In this document: piece after piece, positions 5,983-14,796 of the stretch | Layout of the letters: every line of letters starts with the position of its first letter | How positions within the stretch are numbered: the first letter of the stretch is position 1 | Assembly: GCA_052118425.1 (NCBI GenBank) | Contig: JBQKHF010000028.1 | Direction: 5' to 3' (one strand) | From: Roseburia_C sp900315735 | GTDB lineage: Bacteria; Bacillota; Clostridia; Lachnospirales; Lachnospiraceae | DNA: 42,290 bases | Notes under the pieces: generated by a model | The model's input: the letters and a program-made list of their open reading frames with translations, nothing else | Told to the model about the DNA's origin: nothing | Databases searched by the model: none | Made by a program: the position numbers and the translations under genes

Positions 5983-8427
5983 ATGAAATTTGGACATTTC
6001 GATGATGCAGCGAAAGAATATGTCATCACTTCCCCAAAAACTCCCCTTCCATGGATTAACTATCTGGGATGTGAAGATTTCTTTTCACTGGTTTCTAACA
6101 CCTGCGGAGGATACAGTTTCTATAAAGATGCCAAGCTCCTTCGTCTTACAAGATATCGTTACAACAATATTCCTTATGACAGCAATGGACATTATTACTA
6201 TATCAAAGATGGTGACACCATCTGGAATCCGGGATGGATGCCAACTAAGACTGAATTAGATTCCTATCAGTGCCGGCATGGATTAGGCTACTCTGTTTTT
6301 GAAGGAAGCAAAAATCAGTTATCCGCAGAGCTGACCATGTTTGTTCCTATGGGTAATACCTGTGAGATTAATAAACTGACACTGACCAACCACGGCAGCG
6401 AGCACAAAGAGATTTCCGTATTCTCTTATGTAGAGTTCTGTCTGTGGAATGCCATGGATGATATGACAAACTTCCAGCGTAACTTCAGTACCGGTGAAGT
6501 GGAAATTCACGGCTCTGCCCTTTATCATAAGACAGAATACCGTGAGCGCCGTAATCATTATGCGGTATATGCTGTAAATACCCAGCTTGCCGGATTTGAT
6601 ACCGACCGCGAGTCTTTCCTTGGTGCTTATGGTGAAAATTCTGCACCGGAAGTTGTCGTAAACGGAACCTCAAAGAATTCTGTAGCAAGCGGCTGGGCTC
6701 CGATTGGTTCCCACCATATCAAGGTTTCTCTTGCACCGGGTGAATCAAAAACTTTTGTTTTTGTACTGGGTTATGTAGAAAATCCGGTTGCCGAGAAATG
6801 GGATGGTCCTGCCGAAAACGGATGCATCAACAGAAAACCTGCAGAAGAATTATTAAAACGTTTTGATACAACAGAAAAAGCAGATGCTGCTTTAGCAGAA
6901 TTAAAAGAATACTGGAATAACCTTTTAAATCACTTTACCGTATCTTCTTCCGAAGAAAAGTTAGACCGTATGGTAAACATCTGGCATCAGTATCAGTGTA
7001 TGGTTACCTTTAATATGTCACGTTCCGCTTCCTATTTCGAATCAGGAATTGGACGAGGCATGGGCTTCCGTGATTCCTGCCAGGACCTTTTAGGATTTGT
7101 TCATCTGATTCCGGACCGTGCAAGACAGCGTATTTTAGATATCGCATCCACCCAGTTTGAAGATGGAAGTGCTTACCATCAGTATCAGCCACTTACCAAA
7201 AAAGGAAATGCTGATATCGGAAGTGGATTCAATGATGACCCGTTATGGCTCATTGCCGGTACTGCCGCTTATATCAAGGAGACCGGAGATTACTCCATTT
7301 TAGATGAAATCACTCCTTATGATAATGACGAAAGCAAAGCAACAGATTTTATGGAACATTTAAGACGTTCCTTCAACTATACCAGAACGCACTTAGGACC
7401 ACACGGACTTCCTCTGATTGGACGTGCTGACTGGAATGACTGTCTGAACTTAAACTGCTTCTCCGAGGAGCCGGGCGAATCCTTCCAGACCTTCGGACCA
7501 TCCGAGGGACCAAATGCAGAATCCGTATTTATCGCAGGCATGTTTGTAAAATATGGAAAAGATTATGTAGAAATCTGCAAACACAGAGGATTGGATGATG
7601 AAGCCAAAGAGGCAGAAGAAGCAATTGCTTCCATGGAGAAAACTGTTCTCGATGCCGGTTGGGATGGCGAATGGTTCTTAAGAGCATATGACCACTACAA
7701 ACAGAAAATTGGTTCTAAAGAATGCGAAGACGGTAAAATCTTTATCGAGCCACAGGGATTCTGTGTTATGGCTGAAATCGGCCTGAAAGAAGGCAATTGT
7801 CTTCAGGCAATGCAGTCTGTTGAAAAATACTTGGATACCAAATATGGTATTGTGCTGCTGCAGCCACCTTATCATAAATACCATGTAGAGCTTGGTGAAA
7901 TTTCTTCCTATCCACCTGGATACAAAGAGAATGCAGGTATCTTCTGTCACAACAATCCATGGATTTCCATTGCAGAAACAGTTGTTGGACGTGGTGACCG
8001 TGCTTGGCAGGTATACACCAGAACCTGTCCTGCTTATATTGAAGATATCAGTGAAATCCACCGCACCGAGCCATATGTATACTCTCAGATGATTGCCGGA
8101 AAAGATGCACCAAACTTCGGTGAAGCAAAGAACAGCTGGCTTACCGGTACTGCCGCATGGACCTTCCTTGATGTATCCCAGTACATCTTAGGTATCCGTC
8201 CGGATTATGATGGTCTTGTAATTGACCCATGTATTCCATCTACTTTATCCGGCTTCACTGCAAAACGTGATTTCCGTGGTGTAACTTATCACATCCAGGT
8301 AAAGAATCCAAATGGCGTACAGAAAGGTGTCAAAGTTCTTACAGTAGACGGTGCTATCGTTGATGGCAATATGATTCCATTTGATGCTGATAAGAAAGAA
8401 GTTACGGTTGAAGTAATTATGGGCTAA
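5983..8427 (+). CDS. cbp: Cellobiose phosphorylase (glycoside hydrolase family 94)
   Basis: An 814-residue cytoplasmic enzyme, close to the usual 810-820 of cellobiose phosphorylases. It begins MKFGHFDDAAKEYVITSPKT, which I recognise as the family N-terminus. The N-terminal beta-sandwich covers roughly residues 1-270, and the (alpha/alpha)6 barrel starts near 300. The catalytic-loop motif G-R-A-D-W-N-D-C lies at residues 480-487; a conserved Asp there (D483 or D486) is the general acid. It splits cellobiose with phosphate into glucose-1-phosphate and glucose, saving one ATP compared with hydrolysis. Laminaribiose or chitobiose phosphorylase are alternatives within GH94, but the whole sequence looks most like the cellobiose enzyme. 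The gene has an AAGGAGG ribosome site, is divergent from the LacI/ABC genes and is followed by a terminator. Confidence 0.9.
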   Translation: MKFGHFDDAAKEYVITSPKTPLPWINYLGCEDFFSLVSNTCGGYSFYKDAKLLRLTRYRYNNIPYDSNGHYYYIKDGDTIWNPGWMPTKTELDSYQCRHGLGYSVFEGSKNQLSAELTMFVPMGNTCEINKLTLTNHGSEHKEISVFSYVEFCLWNAMDDMTNFQRNFSTGEVEIHGSALYHKTEYRERRNHYAVYAVNTQLAGFDTDRESFLGAYGENSAPEVVVNGTSKNSVASGWAPIGSHHIKVSLAPGESKTFVFVLGYVENPVAEKWDGPAENGCINRKPAEELLKRFDTTEKADAALAELKEYWNNLLNHFTVSSSEEKLDRMVNIWHQYQCMVTFNMSRSASYFESGIGRGMGFRDSCQDLLGFVHLIPDRARQRILDIASTQFEDGSAYHQYQPLTKKGNADIGSGFNDDPLWLIAGTAAYIKETGDYSILDEITPYDNDESKATDFMEHLRRSFNYTRTHLGPHGLPLIGRADWNDCLNLNCFSEEPGESFQTFGPSEGPNAESVFIAGMFVKYGKDYVEICKHRGLDDEAKEAEEAIASMEKTVLDAGWDGEWFLRAYDHYKQKIGSKECEDGKIFIEPQGFCVMAEIGLKEGNCLQAMQSVEKYLDTKYGIVLLQPPYHKYHVELGEISSYPPGYKENAGIFCHNNPWISIAETVVGRGDRAWQVYTRTCPAYIEDISEIHRTEPYVYSQMIAGKDAPNFGEAKNSWLTGTAAWTFLDVSQYILGIRPDYDGLVIDPCIPSTLSGFTAKRDFRGVTYHIQVKNPNGVQKGVKVLTVDGAIVDGNMIPFDADKKEVTVEVIMG

Positions 8428-8435
8428 ACATAACC

Positions 8436-8463
8436 ACGAGAAACACGCTTTGTGCGTTTCTCG
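8436..8463 (+). repeat. Dispersed palindromic intergenic repeat, copy R1
   Basis: ACGAGAAACACGCTTTG followed by TGCGTTTCTCG folds into a hairpin with CGAGAAAC/GTTTCTCG arms. The first 17 bases are also found inside copies R2 and R3. Confidence 0.65.
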
Positions 8464-8474
8464 CGTAAATGCAA

Positions 8475-8514
8475 AAAGACCGGTTTCAAAGATTTATCTT
8501 TGGAATCGGTCTTT
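8475..8514. terminator. Bidirectional terminator between cbp and asnS
   Basis: AAAGACCG...CAAAGAT and ATCTTTG...CGGTCTTT form a long stem with a TTA loop. T-rich sequence follows on the plus strand and A-rich sequence precedes it, so it can serve both convergent genes. Confidence 0.85.
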
Positions 8515-8552
8515 CTTTTACTTCACTTTTTCTTCTTGCAAACTGCTTTTTC

Positions 8553-9944
8553 TTACAGTTCACAGGTATTAACGGTTCTTGGGAACGGAATAACATCACG
8601 GATATTTGCCATACCGGTAAGATACATGACGCATCTTTCAAAGCCAAGTCCGAAGCCTGCGTGTCTTGCAGAACCATATTTACGTAAATCAAGATAGAAG
8701 CTGTAATCTTCCTCTTTCAATCCAAGTTCATGGATTCTTTCTAATAATTTATCGTAGTCATCCTCTCTCTGGCTTCCTCCGATAATTTCTCCGATTCCCG
8801 GTACCAGACAGTCAACTGCTGCAACTGTCTTGCCATCTTCATTGAGTTTCATATAGAAAGCTTTGATTTCCTTTGGATAATCTGTTACGAATACCGGTCT
8901 CTTGAAAACCTGCTCGGTTAAGAAACGCTCATGCTCGGTCTGAAGGTCACAGCCCCAGGATACCTTATAATCAAATTTGTCATTGTTCTTCTCCAGAAGT
9001 TCAATGGCTTCTGTATAAGTTACTCTTGCGAAATCGGAATGTAATACATTATTCAGTCGTTCAATCAGTCCCTTGTCCACGAAGGAGTTAAAGAACTGCA
9101 TTTCTTCCGGTGCATGCTCCATAACATAGGAAATGATATATTTTAACATGCTTTCTGCCAGTACCATATCATCTTCCAGATCAGCAAATGCGATTTCCGG
9201 CTCAATCATCCAGAATTCTGCTGCATGTCTTGTAGTATTGGAATTCTCTGCTCTAAATGTTGGTCCAAAGGTATAAATATTTTTGAACGCCAGTGCAAAA
9301 GTCTCTCCGTTTAACTGTCCACTTACGGTAAGGTTGGTTGGTTTTCCAAAGAAATCCTGTGTATAGTCAATGCTTCCGTCTTCCTTTTGTGGAATGTTAT
9401 TTAAGTCCATGGTAGTAACCTGGAACATTTCTCCGGCACCCTCACAGTCACTTCCGGTAATCAGTGGAGTGTGTACATAGACAAAGTCTCTCTCCTGGAA
9501 GAACTTATGAATTGCATATGCAATCAGGGAACGTACACGGAATACTGCTTCAAAGGTATTGGTACGTGGTCTTAAATGTGAAATGGTTCTTAAATATTCG
9601 AAGCTGTGACGTTTCTTCTGTAACGGATAATCCGGTGCAGATGCGCCTTCAATTACGATTTCCTCTGCCTGAATTTCAAATGGCTGCTTTGCTTCCGGTG
9701 TAGCTTCCAACACTCCGGTAACAACAATGGCTGCACCAACATTAATCTTGGTAAGCTCCTGGAAATTCTCCAGTCCGTCTGCATATACAACCTGCAGTGG
9801 CTCAAAGAAAGTTCCGTCATTTACTACGATAAATCCGAAGTTTTTAGAATTACGGTTACTTCTTACCCAGCCTCCGACGGTAATCTTCTTACCTACATAA
9901 TCTTCCTGATGGTGAAATAAATCTCTGATATCAACAAGTTCCAT
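8553..9944 (-). CDS. asnS: Asparaginyl-tRNA synthetase
   Basis: A 463-residue class IIb aminoacyl-tRNA synthetase that charges tRNA-Asn. An N-terminal OB-fold anticodon-binding domain (about 15-105, VGGWVRSNRNSKNFGFIVVNDG) precedes the catalytic core. Motif 2 is FRAENSNTTRHAAEFW near residues 229-245; motif 3 is GFGLGFERCVMYLTG near 428-442. Length is normal. It lies 39 bp downstream of the lipoprotein foldase gene, so no T-box leader fits in front of it; regulation must come from upstream or be constitutive. The ATG is preceded by a GGGGG-type ribosome site. Confidence 0.97.
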   Translation of the reverse strand: MELVDIRDLFHHQEDYVGKKITVGGWVRSNRNSKNFGFIVVNDGTFFEPLQVVYADGLENFQELTKINVGAAIVVTGVLEATPEAKQPFEIQAEEIVIEGASAPDYPLQKKRHSFEYLRTISHLRPRTNTFEAVFRVRSLIAYAIHKFFQERDFVYVHTPLITGSDCEGAGEMFQVTTMDLNNIPQKEDGSIDYTQDFFGKPTNLTVSGQLNGETFALAFKNIYTFGPTFRAENSNTTRHAAEFWMIEPEIAFADLEDDMVLAESMLKYIISYVMEHAPEEMQFFNSFVDKGLIERLNNVLHSDFARVTYTEAIELLEKNNDKFDYKVSWGCDLQTEHERFLTEQVFKRPVFVTDYPKEIKAFYMKLNEDGKTVAAVDCLVPGIGEIIGGSQREDDYDKLLERIHELGLKEEDYSFYLDLRKYGSARHAGFGLGFERCVMYLTGMANIRDVIPFPRTVNTCEL

Positions 9945-9983
9945 TTTTCTATCCCCCTTAGATAAAAAATTTTCTAATCCTTT

Positions 9984-11177
9984 TTAGTTTTCTGTATTTA
10001 ATTCAGTATCTGTAACATTTTCTGTTCCTGCCTCATCTTCAACAGTTGCACTGTCAACTACTTTCTGAAGTGCCAGATTGCATACATATACTTTCTTTAA
10101 ATATTCTTTTCCGCTGTCTGCGCTTAATCCATATGATTTGTATAATGTGGACTCATCGCTGTAGCTGTAATTACTCATAAGATTTCCAACATAGCTGTCA
10201 AAGCCATCCTGGTCAAACTCAATGCCTTCTTTTTCTGCAATTGCCTCTAAAATCATCTGTGTCTTAAGGTCAGATGTTACTTCATCGGTTACATTGCTTA
10301 CAAATTCATCATAATCCTGATTTGCTGTATTTTCCACATAATCCTTAAGGCTGCTTCCATCGCTGCAATAATAGGATTCATACTGTGCCATTACCTCTTC
10401 CATACGGGCATCCAGAAGTCCATCCGGAAGTTCCTTTACGGTACATACCTCTCCTAACTTGTCCATAACAGCAGAACGGATTGCAGATTTCTTAGAAGAT
10501 TCTTTAGAAGATTCCAGATAATTGCGGGCATCTGCCTTCATCTCATCTACCGTATCATAGCCAAGGCTTGCCTTGTCATTGACATATGCCACATATTCAT
10601 CTGTCATATTGTCAAAAGTAATGTCCTGCTTCTCAACAATTTTATTGATGGTTACATTAAACACAACCGGCTGTCCTGCCAGCTCTGTATTTCTGTAGTT
10701 TTCCGGGAATGTAAGATTCAAGGTTACTTTATCGCCTACTTTTGCACCGATCAGCCCCTCTTCAAAACCGTCAATAAATGTATTGCTTCCAATCTCTAAG
10801 ACTGCACCTGTTGCAGTTCCGCCGCTGAATGCCACTCCGTCTTTTAATCCTTCATAATCGATATTTACGGCATCTCCATCTTCTACCACTGTCTTATCCG
10901 TATCTGTATAGTATGGATAATTGGTAATTACGCTATTCTCAATAAAGGTCTTCACATCATCATCACTTACGGAATAGTCGTCTGTCAAAGTTACTGACAA
11001 TCCCATATAATCGCCCAGTTCCACATAGTCAAGCGGGTCAAAATCAATTGCCGCACTGGATACCACTTCTGTGCTCTCTGTATTCTCTACAGATTCACTT
11101 TTCTTGTCTTTTCCACAGCCGGTTACTGAAAATGCCAGTGTCAGACATAACAGCACTGCTACTATTTTCTTCTTCAT
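9984..11177 (-). CDS. Trigger-factor-like FKBP peptidyl-prolyl isomerase lipoprotein
   Basis: 397 residues starting MKKKIVAVLLCLTLAFSVTGCGK, a lipoprotein signal with the lipidated Cys near residue 20. An FKBP isomerase domain follows (about 85-175): V-E-D-G-D-A-V-N-I-D-Y-E-G, FIDGFEEGLIGAKVGD, and a final VVFNVTINKI strand. The rest is helical and like the substrate-cradling C-terminal domain of trigger factor. The ribosome-binding N-terminal domain is absent and replaced by the lipoprotein signal. It probably acts as an extracytoplasmic folding factor at the membrane, with a role like PrsA (inference). The start at 11177 has a GGGAAA site; a longer in-frame start would bury the signal peptide. 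Confidence 0.85.
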   Translation of the reverse strand: MKKKIVAVLLCLTLAFSVTGCGKDKKSESVENTESTEVVSSAAIDFDPLDYVELGDYMGLSVTLTDDYSVSDDDVKTFIENSVITNYPYYTDTDKTVVEDGDAVNIDYEGLKDGVAFSGGTATGAVLEIGSNTFIDGFEEGLIGAKVGDKVTLNLTFPENYRNTELAGQPVVFNVTINKIVEKQDITFDNMTDEYVAYVNDKASLGYDTVDEMKADARNYLESSKESSKKSAIRSAVMDKLGEVCTVKELPDGLLDARMEEVMAQYESYYCSDGSSLKDYVENTANQDYDEFVSNVTDEVTSDLKTQMILEAIAEKEGIEFDQDGFDSYVGNLMSNYSYSDESTLYKSYGLSADSGKEYLKKVYVCNLALQKVVDSATVEDEAGTENVTDTELNTEN

Positions 11178-11360
11178 ATTTATTTCCCTTCTGTCTTTCA
11201 TTCAAAGGCTGGATTTTTCCAGTCAGTCATACTTTCTAAAGATACCACATTTTCACTGAAAATAAAAGCATTTCATAGAATTTTTCGCATTTGCAGGTTG
11301 TCAATCCTGCCAATCAATGATACAATCATATTTGGATTTTACTTAAGGAGGTTTTTCATC

Positions 11361-11813
11361 GTGCCAAAATTTGCGATTGTATTATTAACGATACTGATTA
11401 TTATGATTATTGCCCTGATTGTTCTTTACTTTGTGGGCAAACGTGCGCAGAAAAAGAAAGAAGAACAGGATGCTCAGATTGCAGCAGCAGCTCAGACCAT
11501 TTCCATGCTGATTATCGATAAGAAGAAGATGCGGCTTAAAGATTCCGGTCTTCCGGCAAATGTTATTGCCCAGACCCCGAAAATGCTCCGCCGTTCCAAA
11601 CTTCCAATCGTAAAAGCAAAGGTTGGTCCAAAGGTTATGACTTTAATCTGTGACGGTCAGATTTTTGATTCCGTTCCGGTTAAGAAGGAAGTAAAAGCTA
11701 CTGTCAGCGGACTTTACATTACCGCAGTAAAAGGAATGCGTGGTCCTATTGAAGCACCTGCTAAAAAGAAAAAAGGCTTTATGGCAAAATTAAAAGAAAA
11801 AGCTGGTAAATAG
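11361..11813 (+). CDS. Small single-pass membrane protein of unknown function
   Basis: 150 residues from a GTG start with AAGGAGG nine bases upstream. There is no ATG at this position, and earlier in-frame starts lack a ribosome site. Residues 5-28 form one hydrophobic helix (FAIVLLTILIIMIIALIVLYFVG), followed by a KRAQKKKEEQ basic stretch. A soluble domain of about 100 residues comes next, and the C-terminus is very basic (APAKKKKGFMAKLKEKAGK). The topology would be N-outside with a cytoplasmic, possibly nucleic-acid- or membrane-associated domain. I do not recognise the family; it looks conserved rather than random because of its codon use and strong signals. It is divergent from the foldase gene and ends at its own terminator. 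Confidence 0.75.
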   Translation: MPKFAIVLLTILIIMIIALIVLYFVGKRAQKKKEEQDAQIAAAAQTISMLIIDKKKMRLKDSGLPANVIAQTPKMLRRSKLPIVKAKVGPKVMTLICDGQIFDSVPVKKEVKATVSGLYITAVKGMRGPIEAPAKKKKGFMAKLKEKAGK

Positions 11814-11821
11814 AAATAGTA

Positions 11822-11855
11822 AGAGCTGGGTTTTCACCCAGCTCTATTTTTATTT
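11822..11855 (+). terminator. Rho-independent terminator
   Basis: AGAGCTGGGT and ACCCAGCTCT form a perfect 10-bp stem with a TTTC loop, followed by ATTTTTATTT. It is nine bases after the preceding stop codon. Confidence 0.95.
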
Positions 11856-11971
11856 ACGCGAGTAGCGAGAAAAATCACATGCTTGCATGCAGATTTGGCG
11901 AGCACCGCGATAACTCGAGAAACTCGCAAAGCGTGTTTCTCGTAGTTGCCAAACATCCGTAAGAAGCTGCC
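11856..11971 (-). repeat. Dispersed palindromic intergenic repeat, copy R2 (longest)
   Basis: A GC-richer block of about 115 bp between a terminator and the DUF1934 gene. 11921-11947 is the exact complement of 17601-17627 (27 bases), and 11954-11971 is the exact complement of 1015-1032. It contains the CGAGAAAC/GTTTCTCG hairpin, an ATGCTTGCATGC palindrome and a CGCGAGTAGCGAG segment. No coding sequence is seen in it. Confidence 0.75.
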
Positions 11972-11987
11972 ATCCTATTTTCCGGAT

Positions 11988-12434
11988 TTACGCAAGACTG
12001 AATTCGCCTTTTTCTTTTGAAGCAATCTTCATCTTAATGGTGCAGTCTGCCAGATGCTCATAATTTACTTCCAGGGCATAATCTATCTGCACATCAATGC
12101 AGCTGTCTGTCTCCTGCAGCTTGATATCCTTTGCATCAATTCCAATCAGAAGATTTCCAAATGGAGTTCCATAATAGGACATATTTTTCCGGTTCTTTTC
12201 AAAAACCATATGTACATTGGACACTCCCTTTTTCGTAATATCAATGCAATTGTCCTGCATTTTGATTATATTCTTTGTGCTGCCCTCAAAGCCTTCATTG
12301 ACTTCTTCATACAGCACATAATGTTTTCCGTTTTTCTGGTAATAATCCCCTACCGTAATTACTTCAACCGGCTCTGATTCGCCCTCTGCCGGCATCTGCA
12401 ATCCACTGATTGATACGATTACATCTTTTGTCAT
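11988..12434 (-). CDS. DUF1934 family protein
   Basis: 148 residues. The sequence VIVSISGLQM...EPVEVITVGDYYQKNGKHYVLYEE and the later GNLLIGIDAKDIKL...IDVQIDYALEVNYEHLADC fit the DUF1934 family, small beta-barrel (calycin-like) proteins common in Firmicutes. No signal peptide or membrane segment is seen, so it is probably cytoplasmic. A GGAG ribosome site precedes the ATG. It follows spoIIR by 40 bp on the same strand. Function is unknown. Confidence 0.82.
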   Translation of the reverse strand: MTKDVIVSISGLQMPAEGESEPVEVITVGDYYQKNGKHYVLYEEVNEGFEGSTKNIIKMQDNCIDITKKGVSNVHMVFEKNRKNMSYYGTPFGNLLIGIDAKDIKLQETDSCIDVQIDYALEVNYEHLADCTIKMKIASKEKGEFSLA

Positions 12435-12474
12435 CTAATCCGCTCCTTCTATAGAAATCCAGGTCAGTATAGCA

Positions 12475-13116
12475 CTATTTATCCCAGAAATCCAGCCATT
12501 TCCATGAAATCTTATAATTCTTCTCTTCCATCAGGGACTGGTACTCCGCCTCGCTTAAGGTATCCTTCAACACTTTTTCCGATTTGTCATCCACCACTTC
12601 ATAGACACTTCCCTCAAAGCACATATTCGGATACATGACACACCACCAGTTATGTCCCATGCCTGCCCCAATAATCACTTCCAGTGCCTGATACGTTCCT
12701 GCCGGAAATGTATAACTGCCGTAGGTCTTTACCGGAAACTCCACAGAAGACATTTTCACTCCTACCGGATAATCATAGCCTTCCTGCCGGATAACTTCCT
12801 TTGCAATATGTATGATTTCCGGGAAATGCTCTCTTGCAATCCGGCTGCTTTCTTCAGCTGTCCCTGCGTCCCGCAACAGTTCTCCCATCTCTTTTCCCAC
12901 AGCATCCCGCACCTTAAGCTTCAGCTCCTGGTCTTCTTCCCCATCACTGTTTGCCCGGACATGGAAACGCAGAATCTTTTCTGCAATCTCCTCCTGCATT
13001 CTGCGCCCCTCATATGCCTTTTTCGCACTGCCTGCCGTAAATACCAATAGCAATAACAGCATGCCATAGAACAACGCCTTTTTTAAATGTAAATTTTTTC
13101 GGTTATATTCTTTCAT
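12475..13116 (-). CDS. spoIIR: Stage II sporulation protein R
   Basis: 213 residues. An N-terminal signal or membrane segment (about 12-28) is followed by the hallmark ILRFHVRANSDGEEDQELKLKVRDAV motif region. The GHNWWCVMYPNMCF motif occurs near residues 155-168. SpoIIR is made in the forespore under sigma F and secreted into the intermembrane space. There it activates the SpoIIGA protease that cleaves pro-sigma E in the mother cell. AGGAG lies before the ATG. I could not define a sigma F promoter with confidence. Confidence 0.95.
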   Translation of the reverse strand: MKEYNRKNLHLKKALFYGMLLLLLVFTAGSAKKAYEGRRMQEEIAEKILRFHVRANSDGEEDQELKLKVRDAVGKEMGELLRDAGTAEESSRIAREHFPEIIHIAKEVIRQEGYDYPVGVKMSSVEFPVKTYGSYTFPAGTYQALEVIIGAGMGHNWWCVMYPNMCFEGSVYEVVDDKSEKVLKDTLSEAEYQSLMEEKNYKISWKWLDFWDK

Positions 13117-13629
13117 GATAAAGCTCCTTTTCTTATTTCTGATTTTCTCTGCTACGCTTTCTTTAGCTATATTTTTCTGGCTTTCTATCTGGAATATAAC
13201 CGAATTTTTCTTTTTTATACATTTCTATATATTAAATGTGGAAGTGACTGTGGAAGTTCTTGATAGGAAGCTGTTGGGGGAAATTCCAGCTGTAAAGGCT
13301 GCTGGCTCTCATATCTTCTGGTGAAAGTTGCTGGAGAAGTAGCTTTGGGCAAAATATGATGAAAATGCATCTTTCTTACCCAATCCTCACTGCTGCTATT
13401 GCAAAATCCTTTTCATTTTGGGTAAAATTCAATGAAAATGTATCATTTTTACCCATTTTTAAGAAAATAACGGTAATTTTGCTTCTCAGTGCAACTCCTT
13501 TTGGGTAAAAAATAGCGTAATCTTCCCGTTTTTGCCCAATCTGAGTCAAATAAAATTTAGACTGCCGTCAGCATCACCAGAGTTAAACACCCTGTGAAGA
13601 TGTTGCCAACATCACCGCTATCATGCATC
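13117..13629. other. Gene-free region of about 510 bp upstream of spoIIR
   Basis: The first 80 bases are the AT-rich leader and promoter zone of spoIIR. 13345-13539 holds three hairpin repeats described separately. 13560-13629 is the sequence after gerC. An open frame of 69 codons on the plus strand here has no ribosome site and low-complexity content, so it is not called a gene. Confidence 0.6.
13345..13539. repeat. Three TTGGGYAAAA...TTTTRCCCAA hairpin units
   Basis: Units at 13345-13383, 13418-13455 and 13501-13539 are each 38-39 bases. Each starts TTGGGCAAAA or TTGGGTAAAA. Each ends in TTACCCAA, TTTACCCA or TTTTGCCCAA. In units 1 and 2 the middle shares GAAAATG and ATC. The spacers are 34 and 45 bases. 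Each unit is an inverted repeat able to form a hairpin of about 9 bp. Confidence 0.7.
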
Positions 13630-14769
13630 CTACGGAGATGTCACCAGTGTGACATCCCAATAATATTCTACTGTCAGGTTTTTCCGGTAACCGCTCCAAT
13701 CCTTCTGATACTGCAAATAAATATCCCTTGCATATCCACCCAATTTATAATAGCTGTTTGTTCCATCTGCGTTCTGATTCTGCTGCAATTTTTCTGTCAT
13801 GGCATCCATTTTCTCTTCCAGGGTCTGCTCTATTTCTGCTTCCACTTCCAGCAGTGCATTTTCATCCTGACTTTTTGTATGCCGGTTCTCCGCCCTTTCA
13901 TTCCGGCGATTTGTTTTCTGCAACAGTTCTTTATTCCCCTGATACTGGCCATCTGCCTTTATTGTAACGATTTCCGTCACATGGTCATCCTGCTCTGTAA
14001 ATGCATAGCTGCAACACAAATTACTAAGTGTTACACTTTCTGCCTCTCCAAGCGAAATGCTGTAGCTTTTCATCTTCTGTTCGGAAAGCAAAGCCAGTTC
14101 TCCCGTTTCCCGGTCAACTTTGCCTGCTGCCGTCCGTCCCTGCATCAGGTAATATTCTTCCAGTATAATTTTATCTTCTCCACAGGTAATACAGGGAATC
14201 CAGAGGTTTTCGTTTTCATTTTCCCAGATGCGAAACAAACTGCCCAGAGTAACTGCTTCACTATTTTTCAGACGCTCATCTGACGCAATTCTTTCATTGA
14301 GATAGGTTCCTACCGGCTCTTTTAAAACTGCATCCATCTCCATCACCTGCTCCGGTTCATCATCGGTAACGAAAAGCAGTGTATTTCTTGAAAAAAGATT
14401 TTCCTCTTCCAAATAGCCAAGAAATGTCCCCAGCTGCTCTTCATTCTCCAAAAGTGACCGGCTTAGAATCAGTGCCTTCAGATGATTATAGTCCATCTCT
14501 CCCGGATTTTCCCCATCCGCATGCAAAAACAGCTCCATGCAGTCCTTTCCCTCTGCCAGAAGTACCGACGTATTCTCTTTTTCACTTTTCTCATCTGCCA
14601 CATCCTTAAGCTGCTCAAAGCCGAATGCCATCTGATAATTCTCCTCTGTCCCAGTCACCGCTACTGCCAGTGGAAAATTCCGTTCCTCCAGCTCTGTGTT
14701 TCCACAACCGCCAAGGCATAAGACTGCTAAAAATATAGCAAAAGCAATTGTCACGATTCTATTTTTCAT
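13630..14769 (-). CDS. Spore germination lipoprotein, Ger(x)C family
   Basis: 379 residues starting MKNRIVTIAFAIFLAVLCLGGCG, a lipoprotein signal with Cys near residue 22. The mature part follows the GerC pattern: CGNTELEERNFPLAVAVTG at the start, the YNHLKALILSRSLLE and NTLLFVTDDEPEQVMEM segments, and a C-terminal domain ending in helices and strands. GerC subunits sit on the outside of the spore inner membrane and are needed for receptor assembly. The ATG at 14769 has GGAG upstream; an earlier start adds six residues with no ribosome site. It is the third gene of the gerABC-type operon, 27 bp after the permease subunit. Confidence 0.9.
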   Translation of the reverse strand: MKNRIVTIAFAIFLAVLCLGGCGNTELEERNFPLAVAVTGTEENYQMAFGFEQLKDVADEKSEKENTSVLLAEGKDCMELFLHADGENPGEMDYNHLKALILSRSLLENEEQLGTFLGYLEEENLFSRNTLLFVTDDEPEQVMEMDAVLKEPVGTYLNERIASDERLKNSEAVTLGSLFRIWENENENLWIPCITCGEDKIILEEYYLMQGRTAAGKVDRETGELALLSEQKMKSYSISLGEAESVTLSNLCCSYAFTEQDDHVTEIVTIKADGQYQGNKELLQKTNRRNERAENRHTKSQDENALLEVEAEIEQTLEEKMDAMTEKLQQNQNADGTNSYYKLGGYARDIYLQYQKDWSGYRKNLTVEYYWDVTLVTSP

Positions 14770-14796
14770 GCTGCTCCTTTCCGTCATTCTTTTCCA

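Noticed and set aside
9945..9983. T-box leader expected for an aminoacyl-tRNA synthetase
   Set aside because: Only 39 bp separate asnS from the upstream gene; no T-box sequence (TGGNACCGCG) was seen there.
13115..13324. 69-codon hydrophobic frame on the plus strand
   Set aside because: AT-rich upstream region of spoIIR; Phe/Ile-rich by base composition and without a ribosome site.
13345..13539. CRISPR array
   Set aside because: The three units differ in their centres, spacers are 34 and 45 bases, and no cas gene is nearby; they are hairpin repeats, not direct repeats.
13607..13660. GATGTCAC/GTGACATC palindrome at the end of gerC
   Set aside because: It lies inside the last codons of gerC, with no T run; more likely a coding coincidence than a terminator.
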